The notes under the pieces were generated by a model. It made no database searches, was not told the DNA's origin, and saw nothing but the letters and a program-made list of their open reading frames with translations. Shown one piece after another: positions 57,791 through 64,000 of a DNA stretch of 64,000 bases. Positions within the stretch are counted from its first letter, which is position 1. Each line of letters starts with the position of its first letter. This stretch comes from Asticcacaulis sp. SL142 (GTDB taxonomy: Bacteria; Pseudomonadota; Alphaproteobacteria; Caulobacterales; Caulobacteraceae): positions 558,001 to 622,000 of the forward strand of contig NZ_CP113061.1 in assembly GCF_026625745.1 (NCBI RefSeq), read 5' to 3'. The position numbers were made by a program, and so were the translations under genes.

Positions 57791-58621
57791 ATGTCCTCAT
57801 CTCAGATCGGTGTTGAATGCCTCTCGAAATTACTGACAAGCCGCGACGTCAGAATCATTGATGGCAGTTGGGCGCTGGATGGATCAGATATGCATGCCGC
57901 GTTTCTGAAAGAACATATCCCCGGTGCTCAGCTTTTTGACATTGAGGCCATCAGTGATCGCAGCACCCATTTACCGCATATGGCGCCTACCCCCGATCAA
58001 TTTGCAGAAGCAATGTCTGATATGGGGATTTCTGAAGCGGATCATGTGGTTGTCTATGATCAGCAGGGCCTGTTCTCAGCCGCCCGCGTATGGTGGACAT
58101 TTAAACTGATGGGACACCCTAAAGTTCAGATTCTGGCAGGTGGGTTACCAGCCTGGAAGGCCGCCCATATGCCTGTAACTGAAGCCATAGATAATAAGCA
58201 CCGCACCGCTTACAAAGCTGATTTTAAAGCAAATATGGTCATTGGGATGGATGAGATTTTCTCAGGCCTGCCCCATGATCAGTTTATGATATTTGACGCC
58301 AGATCCCGCGCGCGCTTTCACGGCCTGACACCTGAACCGAGGGACGGATTACGCAGCGGCCATATCCCTCAAAGCCATAGCCTGCCCTACACCGAGCTTC
58401 TAACCGAAGGCCGCCTCAAGCCCAGGGAAGAGTTGCAGGCTATATTTACCCATATGGGTTTGATACCAAATCAGACCGCAGTCACGACCTGCGGCTCCGG
58501 CGTTACAGCCGCGATTCTGGCGCTTGCACTGTATGAAATCGGCCATGAGGCTGTGAGGCTTTATGACTGTTCATGGGCACAATGGGGACAGGAACATCTT
58601 GATACCCCCGTCTCCGTTTAG
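57791..58621 (+). CDS. sseA: 3-mercaptopyruvate sulfurtransferase (two rhodanese domains)
   Basis: 276 residues. The inactive N-terminal rhodanese domain has VRIIDGSWALDG, HIPGAQLFDIEAISDRSTHL and VVYDQQGLFSAARVWWTFKL. The catalytic C-terminal domain has the Cys loop TTCGSGVTAAILALAL; CGSGVT favours mercaptopyruvate over thiosulfate. Transfers sulfur to cyanide or thiols. Its stop lies next to the end of the convergent amino-acid binding protein gene. Confidence 0.92.
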   Translation: MSSSQIGVECLSKLLTSRDVRIIDGSWALDGSDMHAAFLKEHIPGAQLFDIEAISDRSTHLPHMAPTPDQFAEAMSDMGISEADHVVVYDQQGLFSAARVWWTFKLMGHPKVQILAGGLPAWKAAHMPVTEAIDNKHRTAYKADFKANMVIGMDEIFSGLPHDQFMIFDARSRARFHGLTPEPRDGLRSGHIPQSHSLPYTELLTEGRLKPREELQAIFTHMGLIPNQTAVTTCGSGVTAAILALALYEIGHEAVRLYDCSWAQWGQEHLDTPVSV

Positions 58622-58622
58622 C

Positions 58623-59753
58623 CTAACGCGCGGGCGGAGCATAAATTAGGCCCGCAGGCGCGCCATTCCACTGCGCATTAAGCCCACGATCCAGATTAAG
58701 CGGCGAATTACGGCCAATATTTCTATCGAAAATCTCACCGTAATTACCGACCCGCTTTACAATATTATAGGCCCATCTGGCATCCAGCCCCATACTTGCC
58801 CCCCAGGCACTGTCGCCACCCAGAAGTCGTTTAGCCTCTGAGTTTTGAGTCGTTTTTATTTTGTCGTCGATGTTTTGTGACGACACGCCATACTCTTCGG
58901 CCAGAATGGTCGTATTTAAGGTCCAGCGGACAATGTCATCCCACTGCGCATCCCCTTCGCGTACAACGGGCCCTAAAGGCTCTTTGGAGATCACGTCCGG
59001 TAAAATGACGTGGTTTTGTCCATCATCCAGTGTCGTTCGCGCCGCCGCCAGTGCCGATATATCGGAACTGAAAGCATCACATTTTTCAGCTGTGTATAAG
59101 CTGCGCGCCTCATCCTCGGTCGCGACAACGACCGGCGTATAGTTGATGGATTTGGCCCGAAAATAATCCGCCAGATTAAGCTCCGTCGTGGAGCCACTCT
59201 GCACACATATACGGGCACCGTTTAGCTCTGTTGCGCTGTTCAGCCTCAAAGACCTGCGCACTAAAAAACCCTGCCCGTCATAATAGTTTATACCGGCAAA
59301 ATTCAAGCCTTCCGAGGCGTCTCGCGATAAGGTCCAGGATGAATTGCGCCACAGAACATCAATCTGCCCCCGTCGCAAGGCCTCAAAACGCTTATCCGTC
59401 TCCAGAGGGATGTAATTAACGCGGTCAGGGTCACCAAATATCGCCGCAGCCGTGGCCCGGCAAAAATCAACATCAAAACCCTTCCATGTCCCGCGGTTGT
59501 CACGATATGAAAATCCGATTAACCCCGGATGGACACCACAGTTTAACTTACCCCGCGCGCGCACGGCTTTTAGAGTCGCACCGTAAGTACTTCGTACAAT
59601 CTTATCCGTTGAAGCTTCATTTTCAATGGGTTTAGGCGCTGATGCCGAACGCTCTTCAGACGGGTCGGGCGTGCATGCGGCAACGAACATCACGGCGGTA
59701 ATAATAACCACCAGGGCCGTACCTGTCAGATGAGTAAAATGCCGCGACGGCAT
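58623..59753 (-). CDS. Amino-acid ABC transporter substrate-binding lipoprotein (AapJ-like)
   Basis: About 376 residues from ATG 59753. Lipoprotein signal ends VMFVAACTPDP. The bi-lobed binding fold shows VRARGKLNCGVHPGLIGFSY, WKGFDVDFCRATAAAIFGD, IDVLWRNSSWTLSRD and ICVQSGSTTELNLADYF, and WTLNTTILAEEYGVSSQNID. AapJ-type proteins bind general L-amino acids. No permease or ATPase genes are adjacent, so this may be an orphan binding protein. A long acidic linker follows the lipid anchor. Confidence 0.88.
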   Translation of the reverse strand: MPSRHFTHLTGTALVVIITAVMFVAACTPDPSEERSASAPKPIENEASTDKIVRSTYGATLKAVRARGKLNCGVHPGLIGFSYRDNRGTWKGFDVDFCRATAAAIFGDPDRVNYIPLETDKRFEALRRGQIDVLWRNSSWTLSRDASEGLNFAGINYYDGQGFLVRRSLRLNSATELNGARICVQSGSTTELNLADYFRAKSINYTPVVVATEDEARSLYTAEKCDAFSSDISALAAARTTLDDGQNHVILPDVISKEPLGPVVREGDAQWDDIVRWTLNTTILAEEYGVSSQNIDDKIKTTQNSEAKRLLGGDSAWGASMGLDARWAYNIVKRVGNYGEIFDRNIGRNSPLNLDRGLNAQWNGAPAGLIYAPPAR

Positions 59754-59866
59754 CAGGACACCTTTGATCCACAAAAGGTAAGCTCAAACCTTAGGACGCT
59801 TCAAAAGGCGGGTCAAAGATAAATAGCGGGTAAACCAACCATTTTATAGTTCAACCAGATAACCAT

Positions 59867-59943
59867 TGGCGACCCCGGCAGGATTCGAACCTGCGACCGT
59901 CCGCTTAGAAGGCGGATGCTCTATCCAACTGAGCTACGGAGTC
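59867..59943 (-). tRNA. tRNA-Arg (anticodon UCU)
   Basis: 77 nt with encoded CCA. Acceptor GACTCCG / CGGGGTC (one wobble or mismatch pair), D-loop AGCTCAGTTGGATAGAGC, anticodon loop CTTCTAA with TCT, T-arm GCAGGTTCGAATCCTGC. Confidence 0.96.
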
Positions 59944-59962
59944 TTTTATGGCGCTTAAAGCC

Positions 59963-60268
59963 TTAGTGCGTCCAGGACTGCCTGCGATTGTAGGCGAAGT
60001 TATCAGCATAGGCCTTGATAATCTTGGGCGGCACTTCCGGCTCTATCAGCCGGAAGGCAATACCGTGGTGCTCGGCATAGTTTACGGCCTGATCCTTGGT
60101 TTCAAAGGTCAGACGCACTTGCGCACGCGTATCGGCAGAACTAATCCACCCCATAAGCGGGTCGGGGTGGCGCGCTGATGCAGGCTCAAACTCCAGCACC
60201 CAATCCTGGGTCTTTGCCTTACCCGATTGCATAGCGGTTTTGGCGGGTTTGAAAATGCGTGCAAACAT
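59963..60268 (-). CDS. NDUFS4-like complex I accessory subunit
   Basis: 101 residues from ATG 60268, with GGAGAC upstream. ARIFKPAKTAMQSGKAKTQD, WVLEFEPASARHPDPLMGW and ISSADTRAQVRLTFETKDQA, then YAEHHGIAFRLIEPEV match the ETC complex I (NDUFS4/AQDQ) subunit family of mitochondria and alphaproteobacteria. It sits on the matrix/cytoplasmic arm of NADH dehydrogenase. Not near the nuo operon, as usual. Confidence 0.93.
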   Translation of the reverse strand: MFARIFKPAKTAMQSGKAKTQDWVLEFEPASARHPDPLMGWISSADTRAQVRLTFETKDQAVNYAEHHGIAFRLIEPEVPPKIIKAYADNFAYNRRQSWTH

Positions 60269-60364
60269 ACTCACGTCTCCTGCAAGAATCCGGGAAGGCT
60301 TCTCTTTGGCTAGTTACTATCAAAGTCCGGCAAATGCAAATCCGGCCACAGGGTTTGTAACATT

Positions 60365-60395
60365 AAAAAAGCGGCTCGAAACGAACCGCTTTTTT
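60365..60395 (-). terminator. Terminator of tRNA-Pro(CGG)
   Basis: Minus strand: AGCGG/CCGCT outer stem and TCG/CGA inner stem around TTT, then TTTTTT, directly after the tRNA 3' end. Confidence 0.85.
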
Positions 60396-60397
60396 AA

Positions 60398-60474
60398 TGG
60401 TCGGGGTGAGAGGATTCGAACCTCCGGCCTCCTCGTCCCGAACGAGGCGCGCTACCAGGCTGCGCCACACCCCG
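60398..60474 (-). tRNA. tRNA-Pro (anticodon CGG)
   Basis: 77 nt with CCA. Acceptor CGGGGTG / CACCCCG, discriminator A, D-arm GGCGCAGCCTGGTAGCGC, anticodon loop in CTCGTTCGGGACGAG (CGG), T-arm GGAGGTTCGAATCCTCT. Confidence 0.96.
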
Positions 60475-60580
60475 ACGCTTTGGGAAGCGGTTGTTTAGTC
60501 GCAGCGCATTTCTTTGGCAAGAGCTCCGCATACAAATTCTTTTAGGTTTTTATTTTTCGGTGGAAACCTGAAACTCAGGT

Positions 60581-60617
60581 ATAAAAAAAACGGCTCGAAA
60601 CGAACCGCTCTTTTTAA
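60581..60617 (-). terminator. Terminator of tRNA-Pro(UGG)
   Basis: Minus strand: near copy of the previous hairpin (GCGGTTCGTTTCGAGCCG) followed by eight T residues. Confidence 0.85.
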
Positions 60618-60618
60618 A

Positions 60619-60695
<77 letters not shown>

Positions 60696-60776
60696 ACGTC
60701 TCTTATGCAGAGAGGCGCGCTTATTGCCACTTAAGCCTTTAGGCCGCAAGCCCTATTTAGTTAAGACTGGGCGGTT

Positions 60777-61298
60777 TTATGGGTTTGCCGCGAAAAAAGG
60801 GTGTATAATCTGATCTCCGACCTTGATACCCAGTTTGTCAGCAAGCCCTCCCTGAATTTCAAGCACCCCTTTGGCGGGCGCGAATGATGGTAACGGGGTT
60901 TCGTCAAACGGTTGCGCCTGCTTTTGAATGGACACAATCCGGCCCTCAGAGGAAATATAAATAATATCAAGAGGAATAACCGTATTCTTCATCCAGAAGG
61001 CACGCTCGGATGTATCCGGAAACTCAAACAGCATCCCCTGAGTTTCCGGCAGATTTTTACGATACATCAGGCCCTGCTCGCGCTCAGAAAAGTCATCAGC
61101 GATTTCAACCCGGAACTCATGTACGGCGGTCGGCGTTTTTACCGTTAATGGCTCAAGTGACGAATACGGCTTTATCTGAGCATTGTCAGTAAGCGGTTTT
61201 GCACATGCGCTAAGACCGGCGAACGCCACCGCCACAGACAGCATAACTGCGGTCAGGGACGATCCCGCGGAGCCAGTTTTTAGATGAAGATTCGGCAT
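60777..61298 (-). CDS. DUF192 family lipoprotein
   Basis: 173 residues from ATG 61298. Signal segment AVMLSVAVAFAGLSACAKP with a lipobox before Cys. The DUF192 beta domain has FRVEIADDFSEREQGLMYRK, FEFPDTSERAFWMKNTVIPL, DIIYISSEGRIVSI and APAKGVLEIQGGLADKLGIK, the full family pattern. Function unknown. The start is odd: its ribosome-binding stretch AGGAAGG forms the 3' arm of a terminator-like hairpin whose T run ends at the ATG. It lies downstream of the double cold-shock gene on the same strand. Confidence 0.88.
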   Translation of the reverse strand: MPNLHLKTGSAGSSLTAVMLSVAVAFAGLSACAKPLTDNAQIKPYSSLEPLTVKTPTAVHEFRVEIADDFSEREQGLMYRKNLPETQGMLFEFPDTSERAFWMKNTVIPLDIIYISSEGRIVSIQKQAQPFDETPLPSFAPAKGVLEIQGGLADKLGIKVGDQIIHPFFAANP

Positions 61299-61332
61299 AA
61301 AAAATACCTTCCTGAATAACTCAGGAAGGTAT
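61299..61332 (-). terminator. Intrinsic terminator overlapping the DUF192 translation start
   Basis: A perfect 12-bp inverted repeat (61304-61315 with 61321-61332; ATACCTTCCTGA and its complement) around a 5-base loop. On the minus strand it is followed by a T run that touches the ATG of the DUF192 gene at 61298. It lies 46 bp after the stop codon of the cold-shock gene, so it can end that transcript, while its 3' arm AGGAAGGT is the only candidate ribosome-binding site for the next gene. Confidence 0.85.
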
Positions 61333-61378
61333 GACATAGAGCCCCACTTATGGCCAGAGCCACCCGGCCACAATGCAA

Positions 61379-61945
61379 TCAGGCAAAAGCTTTGGGCTGG
61401 ACTTCCGTAACCACCAGGCCTTTAGGGCCTTCCCCAAAACGAACCATGATAATTTCACCTTGCTGGACGTCTTCGAGCCCAAAGCGGCGAAGCGTCTCAA
61501 TATGGATGAAGATATCGGTTGGATCGTTTCCGCGCACGACGAAACCGTAGCCTTTGGTACGATTAAACCATTTGATCGTGGCGGCTTCTAAGTCACCCAC
61601 GGTTATGGCGTTTACGGCGGCACTGGAATGAGGCTTTGCATCTGAAAGGGTCGAACGTACCGGCGAGACGGCACCTTGCTCGCCCAAATGATCAATCTGA
61701 ATAACCTGCCAGCCCTTAGCACGTTTAGCTATTTTGCAGCTTATCTCCGCACCTTCGTTAGCCGAATCACGGCCAATGTCACGTAGACTTGAAATGTGCA
61801 AAAGCACATCACGCATGCTGGTAAGTGATGAATCCTGCGGGACGATAAATCCGTAACCTTTGGTTGTATCAAACCATTTGACATGACCATTGATTTCGAC
61901 GAGCGGCTCAGCTTCAGCCCGATTATTCAATTCGTACAAACTCAT
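61379..61945 (-). CDS. Double cold-shock-domain protein
   Basis: 188 residues with two cold-shock (OB-fold) domains. The first, about 18-85, has [19 protein letters not shown] and VLLHISSL. The second, about 120-185, has [20 protein letters not shown] and [19 protein letters not shown] is RNP1 and the FIHI/LLHI segments are RNP2. Binds single-stranded RNA/DNA, acting as RNA chaperone. Alphaproteobacteria commonly carry such tandem CSD proteins. About 280 bp lie upstream before the tRNA-Glu genes, room for a long leader. Confidence 0.92.
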   Translation of the reverse strand: MSLYELNNRAEAEPLVEINGHVKWFDTTKGYGFIVPQDSSLTSMRDVLLHISSLRDIGRDSANEGAEISCKIAKRAKGWQVIQIDHLGEQGAVSPVRSTLSDAKPHSSAAVNAITVGDLEAATIKWFNRTKGYGFVVRGNDPTDIFIHIETLRRFGLEDVQQGEIIMVRFGEGPKGLVVTEVQPKAFA

Positions 61946-62223
61946 AATCCCTCACCACGCCATATAAACTTCATCAAGTATAAATATTAATAACACGGAT
62001 ATCCCAAAAGAGGGAGGCCCTTTTGATTCTTTTTCTCAAAAAATGCGAAAGTATCCCCCGTGCAACAACCCCCGGTAACCCTACACAGCCATCACGGCTT
62101 AAGGTTAATCGAACGCGTAATATATATATTAAATTTAGCGAATATGTCAGTCTTGTTTCAAAACCTTTGCGATAGTGGCTTAAAATCAACACTATCGATT
62201 TTCAGGGAAACAGAGAAGAGTGC

Positions 62224-62298
62224 TGGCAGTCCCTAGGGGAGTCGAACCCCTCTCTTCAGGTTGAAAACCTGACGTCCTAACCGATAGACGAAGGGACC
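62224..62298 (-). tRNA. tRNA-Glu (anticodon UUC), copy 1
   Basis: 75 nt with CCA. Acceptor GGTCCCT / AGGGACT (G1-U72 wobble), D-arm CGTCTATCGGTTAGGACG, anticodon loop TTTTCAA (TTC), T-arm GGGGTTCGACTCCCC. Identical to copy 2. Confidence 0.95.
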
Positions 62299-62336
62299 GC
62301 GTGCGCATCTATTAAGCCGGTTAACCGGCAATCTCT

Positions 62337-62411
62337 TGGCAGTCCCTAGGGGAGTCGAACCCCTCTCTTCAGGTTGAAAACCTGACGTCCTAACCGATAG
62401 ACGAAGGGACC
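62337..62411 (-). tRNA. tRNA-Glu (anticodon UUC), copy 2
   Basis: 75 nt identical to copy 1, which lies 38 bp away; a tandem duplication of the gene. Same G1-U72 end pair. Confidence 0.95.
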
Positions 62412-62493
62412 GCATCAAGAGGTGCGCTTGATAGCGTCACAAAATAAACGATGCAAGCCTTATTTTTGGTATTTTACATCGACTTGTGAATAT

Positions 62494-64000
62494 CTAACTT
62501 CGGGCCTGGGCGACGTCCTCGATCTCAAGCTGCACCCCTCTGCGGCCCATATAATCGTCCGCTTTCAATCGTCCGGCGACATGTACCCGGCCGGGCGGAC
62601 GAAGCAACATCTCTCCAATAGCGGTATCTTCCGCGCGCCAGGCTATAGCCTTTATTCTATGGCCGCGGTCATCATCCAGTTGAACCCGAATGTGGCCGCC
62701 CTTCATGACCGTCGCATAGCTGACAAGCATATGAGAGAGGGCAAACACGGGCTCCGGGTTACCTTGTCCGAACGGTGCCATAATCTCAAACTCCTCCAGC
62801 AGATCACGCGTAGCCCCGGCACAGCTTAGGGCGGCGTCTATTTCCAGCCTCTCCCGCACGGCCTCATTACCTACTTGCTGGCGCACCTGCGCGTTCAGAA
62901 AACTGCGCAGATCATTGATACGATCGCGCATCACGCTCAAACCCGCCGCCATGGCGTGACCGCCGCCGGAAATGGCGATACCGGCTTCAAAGGCGGCCCC
63001 CACGGCATGACCCAGATTTATCCCCGGCTGAGACCGCCCGGAGCCCTTGCCAATCCCCGAAATGGGATCAATGCCGATGACGATAACCGGCTTACGCCAA
63101 CGCTCACGCAAACGCCCGGCCACGATTCCTATGACCCCTGGATGCCAGTCCTCATGAGCCACAATGATCACATCATCGTCCTTAGTCAGTAGATGTTCGC
63201 GCTCAGCTATGGCAATTGCCTGCTCCAGCACTTCAGCTTCGACCTCACGACGTGTCTTGTTGAGTTCATCCAGTTCCTGCGCCAGAAGCCGAGCTTCACT
63301 CGCATCATCAGTTGACAGTAGCCGCACCCCAAGATCGGCGCGCCCTACCCGGCCGCCAGCGTTTATCCGCGGACCAATGACAAAACCTGAATGAAAAACG
63401 CTCATCAGGCTGTTGGCGCCATCCTTTTGTTTAAGATCCAACCCCGTCACTTCAATCAGTGCCTTGATGCCGGTATTATCAAGGCGCGACATGACCTTAA
63501 GCCCCTGAGAGGCCAGCGCGCGGTTAAAGCCGGTAAGCGCCGTGACGTCACAAATGGCCCCGAGGGCCGCCAAATCCAGCCACTGGCGCAAATCCGGTTT
63601 GGCGCGTGCGGCAAAAAACCCTCGCCGCTCGGCTTCACGATTGAGGGCGGCCAGCACCACGAACACAACACCCGCAGCCGCCAGATTGCCTTGCCCGGAC
63701 TGACAGTCCGGTCGGTTAGGGTTTACGACGGCCAGACATTTCGGTGGGGCCTCACGCATCAGGTGGTGATCAATCACAACCACATCAAGGCCAATGGATG
63801 CCGCATACTCAAGGGCATGATGCGCCGAAGCCCCGCAATCAACCGTGACCACCAGATCAGCACCATTGGCTTTTAATGTATCAAAGGCCGCGACTGACGG
63901 GCCATAGCCCTCCGTCAGCCGGTCAGGCACATAGACCTGAAGTTCATGGCCCATATGACGATACCAGCGCACAAGCTGGGCGGCACTGGTCGCACCATCG
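62494..64000 (-). CDS. recJ: Single-stranded-DNA exonuclease RecJ (N-terminus outside window)
   Basis: 5'-3' exonuclease of recombination and mismatch repair. The frame is open to the window edge. It opens with DGATSAAQLVRWYRHMG (end of the DVDG motif), then VTVDCGASAHHALEYA and VVVIDHHLMREAPP (DHH), GLDLKQKDGANSLMSVFHSG, and the DHHA1 region with IGIDPISGIGKGSGRS and GGHAMAAGLSV. The C-terminal OB-like segment has IMAPFGQGNPEPVFAL and VQLDDDRGHRIKAIAW, and ends at 62494. About 500 residues are visible; a normal protein is 560-600. Confidence 0.95.
   Translation of the reverse strand, partial: DGATSAAQLVRWYRHMGHELQVYVPDRLTEGYGPSVAAFDTLKANGADLVVTVDCGASAHHALEYAASIGLDVVVIDHHLMREAPPKCLAVVNPNRPDCQSGQGNLAAAGVVFVVLAALNREAERRGFFAARAKPDLRQWLDLAALGAICDVTALTGFNRALASQGLKVMSRLDNTGIKALIEVTGLDLKQKDGANSLMSVFHSGFVIGPRINAGGRVGRADLGVRLLSTDDASEARLLAQELDELNKTRREVEAEVLEQAIAIAEREHLLTKDDDVIIVAHEDWHPGVIGIVAGRLRERWRKPVIVIGIDPISGIGKGSGRSQPGINLGHAVGAAFEAGIAISGGGHAMAAGLSVMRDRINDLRSFLNAQVRQQVGNEAVRERLEIDAALSCAGATRDLLEEFEIMAPFGQGNPEPVFALSHMLVSYATVMKGGHIRVQLDDDRGHRIKAIAWRAEDTAIGEMLLRPPGRVHVAGRLKADDYMGRRGVQLEIEDVAQARS

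Noticed and set aside
63391-63876. Plus-strand frames opposite recJ
   Set aside because: recJ motifs on the minus strand are continuous and diagnostic.

Overview
The window reads as a chromosome segment of an alphaproteobacterium, most probably in the Caulobacterales (Asticcacaulis/Caulobacter-like; the genus is a guess). The reasons are a LexA gene with GTTC-N7-GTTC operators, a PopA-like receiver-receiver-degenerate-GGDEF protein, an NDUFS4-type complex I subunit, a large TonB-dependent receptor, and the order gltA-gltX / comEC / lexA-trpCDG and mfd-sdhE / recG. Most of it is dense housekeeping sequence, with one accessory block at about 21.5-33.9 kb.

Layout. 0-5.4 kb: aroC (cut by the window edge), a J-domain protein, a frameshifted pdxH, a HAD phosphatase, a phosphotransferase-kinase fusion and a DUF1499 membrane protein. 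5.4-12.3 kb: TonB receptor, single-domain response regulator, methyl-accepting chemotaxis protein, separated by long AT-rich gaps. 12.8-21.1 kb: gltA, gltX, comEC, lexA with two SOS boxes, and trpG-trpD-trpC without trpE beside them. 21.5-24.0 kb: fossil prophage (integrase scrap fused to the end of a capsid gene, gpW-like and DUF2190 proteins, HTH, and a multiply frameshifted tyrosine integrase). 24.1-33.9 kb: an island that appears to sit at the 3' end of tRNA-Ser(UGA). It is bounded by a 15-bp copy of the tRNA end and by paired CTGGGGTCA motifs near both ends. It carries a P4-type integrase, a GH95 fucosidase, an IS3-family element, an SRPBCC/LysR pair, an AlpA-like HTH and a fused MNT-HEPN protein.

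34-43.9 kb: rlpA, tmk-holB-tatD-MBL hydrolase (one operon), a decayed beta-lactamase-fold gene, a glycine-zipper protein, a D-2-hydroxyacid dehydrogenase, endonuclease V, a UPF0126 membrane protein and a DUF3313 lipoprotein. 44-53 kb: GH5 mannanase-like enzyme, TusA, PopA-like protein, mfd, sdhE and recG. 53-64 kb: DUF3089 protein, LpxL-type acyltransferase, kdsA, photolyase, sulfurtransferase, amino-acid binding lipoprotein, five tRNAs (Arg, two Pro, two Glu), NDUFS4-like subunit, DUF192 protein, double cold-shock protein, and recJ (cut by the window edge).

Themes. DNA repair is strongly represented (lexA, nfi, mfd, recG, phr, recJ). Envelope building (rlpA, lpxL, kdsA) and polysaccharide use (GH95, GH5, TonB receptor) are also clear. 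The best candidates for a second look are the island boundaries, the MNT-HEPN fusion, the terminator whose 3' arm carries the ribosome-binding site of the DUF192 gene, the PopA-like c-di-GMP receptor, and three broken genes (pdxH, the beta-lactamase-like gene, the phage integrase).
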